A DNA stretch of 9,329 nucleotides. It comes from an uncultured Bacilli bacterium. Its GTDB lineage: Bacteria; Bacillota_I; Bacilli_A; RF39; UBA660. The notes under the pieces are model-generated. The model had not been told where the DNA came from, did not search any database, and saw only the letters and a list, made by a program, of their open reading frames with translations. The number at the start of each line of letters is the position of its first letter. Within the stretch, counting starts at the first letter, position 1. The translations under genes were made by a program, and so were the position numbers. The stretch is from the NCBI GenBank assembly GCA_947627835.1, contig CANQXM010000046.1, forward strand, positions 1 to 9,329. Direction: 5' to 3'. Of the stretch, positions 1 through 6,039 are shown piece by piece.

Positions 1-1281
1 GTTTATGTCGATGCCAAGGAACGTCTTTCTAAGATGCAAACTTATCGCTTGGAGAGTCATCCTCTTGATGAAGAGATGGTTGGATATACGATTGATGAAG
101 AGTATGCAAATACTTTATCGGAAGAGTTAAAACTTTCTTATTACAGTAATTTAATCGGACGAATTAGTTCTTGTAATATCATGCCAAAGGTTTCTTTTGA
201 AGCTTTTGGAAAACAAATGGAAGTTCCAGAAAAGTTATTACCAACTGCTGTTGAATGTGAGAAACGCGTAAAAGATTCTATGGCAAAGATGGATTTACGA
301 ATTAATGAAATGGAAGTATCGGCGCGTGTTGCTGAGATGCAATTTGCTTATTATGGCAAGTTAATTGAAAAAATGAAGGCTTCGAAATTGGGGCCAAAGA
401 CACGGGTAGAAGCATTTGGGGAATCGTTTGAAATCCCTTACGAATGTGTAGATACGTTCCAAGAATGCTTGAAACGAATGGATGATATTAAAGCCTCTTT
501 TGCTAAAGATAAGGGCGTACAACAAAAGGAAGAGAAGCCAAAGGTTTATCAAATTGAAGATAAGAAAAAGCCAAAAACCAATAAAATTAAAGAATTTTTA
601 AGTAAGATTCCTGGTAAGGTAAAAGTCGCCATGTTAACGGCTGCCTTTGCGATTACGGCTTTTGGATCTTTCCAATTTGGTCGTCATTTCGGAAATGAAA
701 ACGCAAATGAGAATGCAAATACCATTTCTACTCAGGAAGCTACAAAGCCAGTAGATACGGATGATGTTCTTAGTTTAATTGATGAACCGTTAGAAGTAGT
801 GGAAGAAGCACCAAGTAATGAAGTAGAAGATTCGGGTAAGATTGATGAATGGGTGGCAAGTGCCAAACAAAGTATTGCTTCGAAGTTTGGTTCTACCTTT
901 ACTGTGATTGATCCAAATCGGGTGTATAATTCTCCAGATCGTCTTGATCAACCACTTCGTTTAAAAGCCGGATTTGATCAAAGTACTTATACAATTACAA
1001 AAATTACTTTGAGAAAAGCAGATGGAACCAAGATGACGATTGGATATCGGGATACGAATGCTCAAGAGGTTGTCGATGAGTTATTAAGAAATGGAGCTGT
1101 TATTGACTCCGTGCATGCAGTTAGTTCTATTGGAGAAGAAGATTATAAACAAAATGGAATTGATACGGCTGTTTTTACAGTGGATAACATGGATCATATG
1201 AATTATGCAAATGCTAGTGCTACTACGTTATCTCAAGAAATTTTAAATACCTTAAATCAAGGAAGGGGAATGAATCACTGA
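1..1281 (+). CDS. One-pass membrane protein with two 70-residue cytoplasmic repeats (5' end outside window)
   Basis: Function not recognised. The reading frame is open from base 1, and the first ATG inside the window (34) has no ribosome binding site before it, so the gene most likely starts upstream. Counting from that ATG: residues about 31-88 and 101-158 are two copies of a 70-residue-period unit with shared YYxxLI (36/106), PK (51/121), EAFG (56/126), ExP and ECxKR (74/144). Residues 163-192 are a lysine-rich charged linker, 196-217 one hydrophobic segment, 218-268 an acidic Asn/Glu-rich linker with a doubled NENA, and 269-415 a mixed alpha/beta-looking domain with no motif I know. Lysines before and acids after the hydrophobic segment suggest a cytoplasmic N-terminus and an external C-terminus. 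The stop overlaps the next start (TGATG), so the two genes are probably translated together. The 11 visible residues before the ATG could be the tail of an earlier repeat, but that is weak. The reading frame is certain; the role is unknown. Confidence 0.85.
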   Translation, partial: VYVDAKERLSKMQTYRLESHPLDEEMVGYTIDEEYANTLSEELKLSYYSNLIGRISSCNIMPKVSFEAFGKQMEVPEKLLPTAVECEKRVKDSMAKMDLRINEMEVSARVAEMQFAYYGKLIEKMKASKLGPKTRVEAFGESFEIPYECVDTFQECLKRMDDIKASFAKDKGVQQKEEKPKVYQIEDKKKPKTNKIKEFLSKIPGKVKVAMLTAAFAITAFGSFQFGRHFGNENANENANTISTQEATKPVDTDDVLSLIDEPLEVVEEAPSNEVEDSGKIDEWVASAKQSIASKFGSTFTVIDPNRVYNSPDRLDQPLRLKAGFDQSTYTITKITLRKADGTKMTIGYRDTNAQEVVDELLRNGAVIDSVHAVSSIGEEDYKQNGIDTAVFTVDNMDHMNYANASATTLSQEILNTLNQGRGMNH

Positions 1282-1535
1282 TGGAATTATATGATATTAT
1301 TACACTCGATGATCACAAAGATTATTCACTTATCAAAATGGAAGAATATCAAGGAGATACTTATTGTATGTTTCTTGAAGTTGACAAAGAAGAAAATCCG
1401 CTTGATCAAGTTCTCATTTTACGAAAGGTTCCTATTAGTGATACCGAATTTGAGTTTGAGGAGTTAAATCCAGCAGAATTAAAAATCATTTCTGAAATAT
1501 TTAAAGATCAATTTTTGAATGAAGAAGAGGCTTAG
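1281..1535 (+). CDS. DUF1292 family small acidic protein (YrzB-like)
   Basis: This 84-residue acidic protein fits DUF1292, a family of small Bacillota proteins of unknown biochemical role (B. subtilis YrzB is a member). The family look is seen in the opening DIITLDDHKD strand, the middle segment EYQGDTYCMFLEVD (family pattern: aromatic, tyrosine-Gly, then a hydrophobic strand ending in acidic residues), a following VLILRK strand, and an acidic C-terminal helix from about residue 63 ending in EEEA. Its length is typical of the family. There is no signal peptide or membrane segment, so it should be cytoplasmic. The ATG overlaps the TGA of the membrane protein gene by one base, and an AAGGGGA purine tract lies about 11 bases upstream, consistent with translational coupling. 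The stop codon sits in the loop of the following terminator, so it is the last gene of this operon. In other Bacillota DUF1292 genes often sit in housekeeping operons; here the partner is different. Confidence 0.85.
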   Translation: MELYDIITLDDHKDYSLIKMEEYQGDTYCMFLEVDKEENPLDQVLILRKVPISDTEFEFEELNPAELKIISEIFKDQFLNEEEA

Positions 1536-1550
1536 GCTTCTTTTTTTTTT
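1522..1550 (+). terminator. Intrinsic terminator after the DUF1292 gene
   Basis: A stem of AAGAAGAGGC (1522-1531) pairs with GCTTCTTTTT (1536-1545) with two G-U pairs, a 4-base loop TTAG (1532-1535) that contains the stop codon, and an uninterrupted T-run to 1550. It should end the operon of the membrane protein and the DUF1292 gene. Confidence 0.8.
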
Positions 1551-1561
1551 GGAAAAACTTT

Positions 1562-1596
1562 CCTTAGTTTTCCTTATTTATTTGAACAAACTAAGG
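1562..1596 (+). promoter_or_regulatory. 9-bp inverted repeat in the leader of the small secreted protein
   Basis: CCTTAGTTT (1562-1570) and AAACTAAGG (1588-1596) are perfect inverted repeats around a 17-base spacer. No T-run follows, so it is not a terminator. The right arm ends three bases before the AGGTGG that probably serves as ribosome binding site (1599-1604) and includes part of an alternative AAGGG. It could be an operator or an RNA stem affecting initiation at 1609. No convincing -35/-10 pair was found here. The repeat is seen directly; its function is inference. Confidence 0.45.
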
Positions 1597-1608
1597 GTAG
1601 GTGGTTGT

Positions 1609-1944
1609 ATGCGTAAGTTTTTGTATCTGCTTCTTCTTTTTTTTATGATTCTTAGTTTTCAATTTCCAGCGATGGCTACAAGTCGGGAAGAAGATAAAAC
1701 CATTTATGTTTCTCAAAATATTAAAACGATTGGAGAATTTTTGAAAAAACAAGATTATTATGAGCAAATTACCAAACTTTGTCACGAGGACCTTTGTTAT
1801 TCCGTTGATGTTCATGATTTATCTCGTTCGTTAGAAGTGATGGAAGAAAAAGTACTTGCATATATTTTAAAAAATTATGGTAGTGAAGTAGAAACAAAAG
1901 TATCTTTAAAAGGGTTTGCGGTTACTAAAATTTTAACGAACTAG
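1609..1944 (+). CDS. Small secreted protein of unknown function
   Basis: This is a 111-residue protein that I do not recognise. The start at 1609 is chosen over an in-frame upstream ATG at 1519 because it follows AGGTGG, while the extension would read back through the preceding terminator. Residues 1-23 form a classic signal peptide: MRK, a run of Leu/Phe (4-17), then a short polar stretch ending in AMA, with likely signal peptidase I cleavage after Ala23. There is no lipobox cysteine, so it is probably released or loosely held outside the cell. The mature part is about 88 residues, charged and probably mostly helical, with only two cysteines (58 and 63, CxxxxC), which could form a disulfide, and no second hydrophobic segment. 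It follows the terminator of the membrane-protein operon and may have its own promoter. Its last 12 bases overlap the end of the opposing radical SAM gene. The signal peptide supports a real gene; the function is unknown. Confidence 0.7.
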   Translation: MRKFLYLLLLFFMILSFQFPAMATSREEDKTIYVSQNIKTIGEFLKKQDYYEQITKLCHEDLCYSVDVHDLSRSLEVMEEKVLAYILKNYGSEVETKVSLKGFAVTKILTN

Positions 1945-3414
1945 TTTTCCTTGATATGTATTTCTTTTTTTAAGTTCTTTATCAATATCATTTAAGACGA
2001 CGAATTTTTTTAGTAACCATTTCGGAGCAATTAACTCATTTTTATTGGGGTCTCCCGTAATTCGGTGAATGACAATTTGAGGATTTAGATATTCTAGTTG
2101 AGAACAGACAATATCAATATATTCTTCTTTGGTAAGCAAATGAAATGGCTTTTTTTGATAGTATGTTTCTAATGGGGTGTTTTTGATTACGGAAAGCATG
2201 TGAATTTTAATGCCATCAATTTGTAAATCGTTTAGATATTTTACGGTTTCAATCATCATTTCTTTGGTTTCGTTTGGAAGACCATTGATGATATGAACGA
2301 CGACGCGAATTTTTCTTTTTTTGAGTTTTAAAACCATTTCTTCAAAGTTTTTTAAAGTGTGTCCGCGATGAATGAATTGTAATGTTTTTTCATGAATCGA
2401 TTGTAATCCAAGTTCAATGGTAAGGTGAGTTTTCTTGTTTAGTTCTTCTAAATAATCCAGCGTTTCTTCGGTAATGGCATCACTTCTTGTAGCAATATCG
2501 ATGCCAACTACGTTTGGAAGGGATAAGACACTTTCATATTTTTCTTTTAATACTTTAGTAGGAGCATAGGTATTGGTAGCTACTTGAAAGTAAGCAATGT
2601 ATTGGTTCGTTTGCCATTTCTTTTCCATTTTCTTTTTGATGGTATTAAATTGAGTGATTAAATCATCTTTTTTATCTCCTGCAAAATCTCCACTTTGATT
2701 GCTACAGAAAATGCAACCATGACCGTTTTGGATATTGGGACAGGAAAAGCCGGCATTTAAACTTACTTTAAATACTTTTTGATGGAATGTTTTTTTGTAG
2801 TATTCATCTAAGGTATAGTATCTTTTGGATGATTTTTTTTCTTGTACTTTGTCTTCTTCTTTGAGGTCTTTTAGTAATTTATTGATTCGATTTTCGAATT
2901 CCAAATCATCTTTTTGCCATTCTTCAAATTCGTTTTTTAAATTTTGATATTCCGGTTTTTCTTGAAATTCATTTTGGAAATTTTGAAGGAGCGTAGTCGT
3001 ATAATTTTTAATTTTTTCTTTGATTTCTTTGATATTTTTAAATTGATTATGGGTAAGAATTATTTGGGTACTGATGGTTTTCATACTGGAAAAATGAATT
3101 CCCAACATCATGTCTTTTTCTAGTTTTGTAAAGAGTTTTTTATCGTTTACCATTTTTTTGATTTTGTCTGCTTGCTTTTTTAAAACTGAATTTTTTTGAA
3201 TTTCACAAGCGATGGTGTTTTGATCTGTTTTTTTAAGAAGTAAAAGCGTGTAGAGACATGCAAAAAGATAAGCCTCATTTTCATCATCTTGGTTTTGAAT
3301 GGCTATTTTCATGCTTCTTCCAATTAGTTCATTTCTGAGGTATTGTTCGTTCCTGCTCCAAGGGGTTTGTTCTAATAAATCTTGGATAGTTTTTTTTAAT
3401 TCTTTTTTAACCAT
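1933..3414 (-). CDS. Radical SAM protein of the YhcC/YtqA type (TIGR01212-like) with a long N-terminal extension
   Basis: Residues about 196-480 match the YhcC/YtqA group of radical SAM enzymes: the entry motif RYYTLDEYYKKTFHQKVFKV, then AGFSCPN with the iron-sulfur cysteines Cys225, Cys234 and Cys237 (CxxxxxxxxCIFC), SGDFAG (241-246), ELGLQS (334-339), HRGHT (349-353), INGLPNET (376-383) and TGDP (453-456). Family members cleave S-adenosylmethionine with a 4Fe-4S cluster; B. subtilis YtqA has been linked, as I recall, to wobble-uridine modification of tRNA, so a tRNA role is plausible but inferred. Members are usually about 300-320 residues. This one has 493 because residues 1-195 form a helical, lysine/glutamate-rich domain I do not recognise, coiled-coil-like from about 120. 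The start is supported by AAAGGA eight bases upstream (3423-3428). It is transcribed divergently from the GH31 gene and overlaps the secreted protein gene tail to tail; no terminator is evident. Confidence 0.88.
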   Translation of the reverse strand: MVKKELKKTIQDLLEQTPWSRNEQYLRNELIGRSMKIAIQNQDDENEAYLFACLYTLLLLKKTDQNTIACEIQKNSVLKKQADKIKKMVNDKKLFTKLEKDMMLGIHFSSMKTISTQIILTHNQFKNIKEIKEKIKNYTTTLLQNFQNEFQEKPEYQNLKNEFEEWQKDDLEFENRINKLLKDLKEEDKVQEKKSSKRYYTLDEYYKKTFHQKVFKVSLNAGFSCPNIQNGHGCIFCSNQSGDFAGDKKDDLITQFNTIKKKMEKKWQTNQYIAYFQVATNTYAPTKVLKEKYESVLSLPNVVGIDIATRSDAITEETLDYLEELNKKTHLTIELGLQSIHEKTLQFIHRGHTLKNFEEMVLKLKKRKIRVVVHIINGLPNETKEMMIETVKYLNDLQIDGIKIHMLSVIKNTPLETYYQKKPFHLLTKEEYIDIVCSQLEYLNPQIVIHRITGDPNKNELIAPKWLLKKFVVLNDIDKELKKRNTYQGKLVR

Positions 3415-3439
3415 ACTTCTTGTCCTTTTTTTGTTTTTT

Positions 3440-3448
3440 ATTTTATCA
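3440..3448 (-). promoter_or_regulatory. Extended -10 promoter element for the radical SAM gene
   Basis: On the minus strand this reads TGATAAAAT, an extended -10 (TGn followed by TAAAAT), about 25 bases before the start codon. No good -35 is visible at the right distance, which extended -10 promoters can tolerate. A short leader with AAAGGA follows. Confidence 0.5.
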
Positions 3449-3474
3449 TATCTATTTCTTTTTGGGGAATGAAT

Positions 3475-3502
3475 TGTATGTCTTTTATTTTTGTGTTAAA
3501 AT
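3475..3502 (+). promoter_or_regulatory. Probable sigma-A promoter of the GH31 gene
   Basis: TTGTAT (3475-3480) and TAAAAT (3497-3502) are separated by 16 bases, with TGTGT just before the -10. The start codon at 3531 lies 28 bases downstream, behind AGAGGGG. The -35 matches consensus only in TTG, so support is moderate. It lies back to back with the promoter of the radical SAM gene in a 116-base intergenic region. Confidence 0.5.
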
Positions 3503-3530
3503 GGTTTTTAAGATAAGAGGGGAAATTAAG

Positions 3531-5945
3531 ATGGCTGATTTTTTTCCACATTTTCAAGTTGATTATTCCAATAATCGAAGTAAGCAAGAAGCCATATTTC
3601 AAGGAGAAAGTTATCGAATAACGATTTTATCTGATCGTTTAGTTCGTTTGGAATATAACAAGGATGGCATCTTTTTTGACGATTTAACGGAACAAGTTAT
3701 TAATCGTAATTTTCCTGTGCCTGAATTTCAAGTTCAACAAGATGAACGTTTTTTAGAGATTACAACGAAGTATTTTCGCTTGCAATATATGAAAGAAAAG
3801 CCTTTTGTAGGAGGTAAGTTATCTCCGGATGCCAATTTGAAGGTAGCGCTTTTGAATACTGATAAAATTTGGTATTTTAATCATCCAGAAGCAAGAAACT
3901 TTGGAACAACACCGATGGGATTAGATGAAAATAGTAAGAAGATTCCTTATGCAAAAGGACTTTATAGTGTTGATGGCTTTGTTTCTTTAGATGATTCGAC
4001 TTCTTTAATTTTAATGCCAGATGGTTATTTAACAAGTTCTTCGGTTCCGCGTGTTGATACGTATTTGTTTGTTTACCGAAGAGATTTTGGTTTGTGTTTA
4101 AAGGATTATTTTACTTTAACGGGATTTCCGGCATTAATTCCTCGTTATGCTTTAGGAATTTGGTGGAATCGTAATGAAATTTATAATTTTCAAGATACCA
4201 AAGATTTGATTATTAACTTTAACCGCAATCATATTCCTTTGTCTATTTTACTTTTAGGAGAGTTCTGGCATTTAAAGGATAAAAATAATTTGCTTGCTTA
4301 TAAAACGGGATTTACGTTTAATCGAAATTTGTTTCCAGATCCTGCATTTTTTACTAATTATATGCATGAACGAGGCATTCACGTAGGACTTAATATTGAT
4401 CCAAGAGAAGGAATTATGCCTCATGAAGATCATTATGATGAAATTGCTCATGATTTAGGGCTTCAAGATCGTCATACCATTCCATTTAATGTTTTTGATA
4501 AGTTTGTGTTGGTGAGTTATTTTAATAAACTCATTAAACCCCTTGTAGATAAGGGTGTTGATTTCTTTTGGATTGATTATTATCATCCAAAGGATCCATA
4601 TACACTACGGGCTTTAAGTTATTATCATTTTCAAGATTATCGTCAGTATGTAAATCGAAGAGGACTTGTAATGAGTCGAAATGGGGGCGTTGCTGCACAT
4701 CGTTATCCAGTTTTATTTTCCGGTGAAACTACCGTTAGTTGGGATACTTTGAAAATTCTTCCTTATTATAATTCTCTTGCTAGCAATAAAGGACTTAGTT
4801 GGTGGAGTCATGATGTTGGTGGATATAAAGATGGTATTGAAGATGCTGAGTTGTATGCTCGATACGTGCAACTTGCTTGCTTTAGTCCAATTTTCCGATT
4901 TGCATCCAAACAAGGACATTATTATAAACGGGAACCTTGGAAGTGGGATGTGAAAACCCTAAATATTGTTCGGGATTATTGTGTTTTGCGGCATCGTTTT
5001 ATTCCTTATTTGTATGCAGAAGCTTATAAGTATCACAAAACGGGGAATCCACTTATTCAACCTCTATATTATTTAAATCCTCTTATTTATGATGAAGTTT
5101 CTTATCGAAACGAGTATTATTTTGGAACGGAACTTTTTGTAGCACCGATTACTGTTAAGAAAGATTTAGTTATGAACCGAGCCATCATGCGTCTTTTCTT
5201 ACCAGAGGGTATGTGGTATGACTTCAAAACGGGCAAGAAATTTCCTGGAAATAAACGATATGTTGTCTTTTATAAAGATGAAGATTATCCCGTTTTTGCA
5301 AAACAAGGAAGTATCATTCCAATGGCTTTGTTAGAGGAAAATATTAATGTTACCAATCCTCCAGTAGCGATGGAAATTCATGTTTTCCCTGGAAAAAGTA
5401 ATACGTATTATTTGTATGAAGATGATGGGGTTAGTTCTCTTTATGAAGAGGGTTACTATATCATGACAACGATTGATTATAACTATTTACAAAATAATTA
5501 CACACTGATTATTCGACCAGTTGAGGGAAAGAGTGGCATTATTCCTGAAAAACGTGATTATATTATTCGCTTTCGAAATACGAGAGAAGCCGATAGCGTT
5601 CAAGTTTATTTCGATAAAGATTTAATTCCTTTTGAGACTTCAGTAGAAGATGAAGATTTCTTGGTAAAGGTTAAAGATGTTAAAACAAGTGGACAACTTA
5701 CTGTCAATTGTAAAGGAAAAGATATTGAAATTGATGCAGTTCGAATTATTAATGAAGATATTGATTCCATTATTAATGATTTACAGATTGAAACACGTTT
5801 AAAAGAAGAGATCGCTCAGATTATATATAGTGATTTGGATATTAAAAAGAAACGAATTGCTATTAAAAAGTTGAAGAGTAAAGGACTTGAAAGTATTTTT
5901 ATTCGTATGTTTATGAAGCTTCTTGAGTATGTTTCTGAACTTTAA
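3531..5945 (+). CDS. Family 31 glycoside hydrolase (alpha-glucosidase/alpha-xylosidase type)
   Basis: This 804-residue protein hydrolyses alpha-glycosides, judging by family; the exact substrate cannot be read from sequence. The domain order is typical of GH31: an N-terminal beta-sandwich (about 1-215), a TIM barrel (about 220-560) beginning near ALGIWWNRNE, and beta domains with YEDDG (629-633) as in the DUF5110-type C-terminal region. Asp349 in DFFWIDYY is the expected nucleophile. The conserved loop RNGGVAAHRYPVLFSGETT aligns with the acid/base segment, where the usual Asp (SGD) is Glu399. SWWSHDVGGY holds Asp428, a conserved pocket residue. The last 67 or so residues (738-804) add a helical tail rich in Ile, Lys and Glu. 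There is no signal peptide, so it acts in the cytoplasm, probably on imported oligosaccharides. The start at 3531 is chosen over 3501 because AGAGGGG lies eight bases upstream of 3531 and nothing similar precedes 3501. It appears monocistronic. Confidence 0.93.
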   Translation: MADFFPHFQVDYSNNRSKQEAIFQGESYRITILSDRLVRLEYNKDGIFFDDLTEQVINRNFPVPEFQVQQDERFLEITTKYFRLQYMKEKPFVGGKLSPDANLKVALLNTDKIWYFNHPEARNFGTTPMGLDENSKKIPYAKGLYSVDGFVSLDDSTSLILMPDGYLTSSSVPRVDTYLFVYRRDFGLCLKDYFTLTGFPALIPRYALGIWWNRNEIYNFQDTKDLIINFNRNHIPLSILLLGEFWHLKDKNNLLAYKTGFTFNRNLFPDPAFFTNYMHERGIHVGLNIDPREGIMPHEDHYDEIAHDLGLQDRHTIPFNVFDKFVLVSYFNKLIKPLVDKGVDFFWIDYYHPKDPYTLRALSYYHFQDYRQYVNRRGLVMSRNGGVAAHRYPVLFSGETTVSWDTLKILPYYNSLASNKGLSWWSHDVGGYKDGIEDAELYARYVQLACFSPIFRFASKQGHYYKREPWKWDVKTLNIVRDYCVLRHRFIPYLYAEAYKYHKTGNPLIQPLYYLNPLIYDEVSYRNEYYFGTELFVAPITVKKDLVMNRAIMRLFLPEGMWYDFKTGKKFPGNKRYVVFYKDEDYPVFAKQGSIIPMALLEENINVTNPPVAMEIHVFPGKSNTYYLYEDDGVSSLYEEGYYIMTTIDYNYLQNNYTLIIRPVEGKSGIIPEKRDYIIRFRNTREADSVQVYFDKDLIPFETSVEDEDFLVKVKDVKTSGQLTVNCKGKDIEIDAVRIINEDIDSIINDLQIETRLKEEIAQIIYSDLDIKKKRIAIKKLKSKGLESIFIRMFMKLLEYVSEL

Positions 5946-5969
5946 AATTCCATGATTGTGGAATTTTTT
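5944..5969 (+). terminator. Intrinsic terminator after the GH31 gene
   Basis: AAAATTCCA (5944-5952) pairs perfectly with TGGAATTTT (5959-5967) around a 6-base loop, and T-residues continue to 5969 with more after one C. The stem begins inside the TAA stop codon (5943-5945). Confidence 0.8.
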
Positions 5970-5975
5970 CTTTGT

Positions 5976-6000
5976 TTTTTTCCATTCTAAGTGGAAAAAA
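5976..6000 (+). promoter_or_regulatory. Inverted repeat lying across the enolase promoter spacer
   Basis: TTTTTTCCA (5976-5984) and TGGAAAAAA (5992-6000) form a perfect 9-bp inverted repeat with a 7-base loop. It covers the proposed -35 and the spacer of the enolase promoter. Its core TTCCAT...GTGGAA repeats the core of the preceding terminator 32 bases earlier. It could be an operator site or chance in A/T-rich sequence. Confidence 0.35.
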
Positions 6001-6008
6001 GGTATAAT
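5979..6008 (+). promoter_or_regulatory. Sigma-A promoter of enolase
   Basis: A perfect TATAAT (6003-6008) lies 32 bases before the enolase start codon. TTTCCA (5979-5984), four of six matches to the -35 consensus, lies 18 bases upstream of it. This promoter follows the GH31 terminator directly, so enolase should be expressed independently and strongly. Confidence 0.75.
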
Positions 6009-6039
6009 AGATTTAGAAAGTAAAGAGAGGATTTTACAT

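Noticed and set aside
361..552. Minus-strand open frame inside the repeat membrane protein gene
   Set aside because: It is low-complexity, lies opposite a well-supported gene with internal repeats, and has no start context.
694..717. 12-base tandem repeat coding for NENA twice
   Set aside because: Only two copies with two mismatches in a low-complexity linker; too short to call a repeat element.
1519..1608. Upstream extension of the secreted protein to an ATG at 1519
   Set aside because: It would lie inside the DUF1292 coding end and its terminator, would hide the signal peptide, and has no separate ribosome binding site.
1591..1815. Minus-strand open frame opposite the secreted protein gene
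   Set aside because: It is Lys/Asn/Ile-rich shadow translation of an AT-rich gene with no family resemblance.
3420..3530. Longer GH31 N-terminus from 3420 or 3501
   Set aside because: It reads through the promoter region into a Phe/Tyr-rich stretch that could be mistaken for a signal peptide; the strong AGAGGGG sits before 3531.
4713..4919. Minus-strand open frame inside the GH31 gene
   Set aside because: It lies opposite the conserved active-site region and is a shadow.
5956..6039. Longer enolase N-terminus starting with TTG at 5956
   Set aside because: It begins inside a terminator loop and crosses the TATAAT promoter; enolases begin as at 6040.
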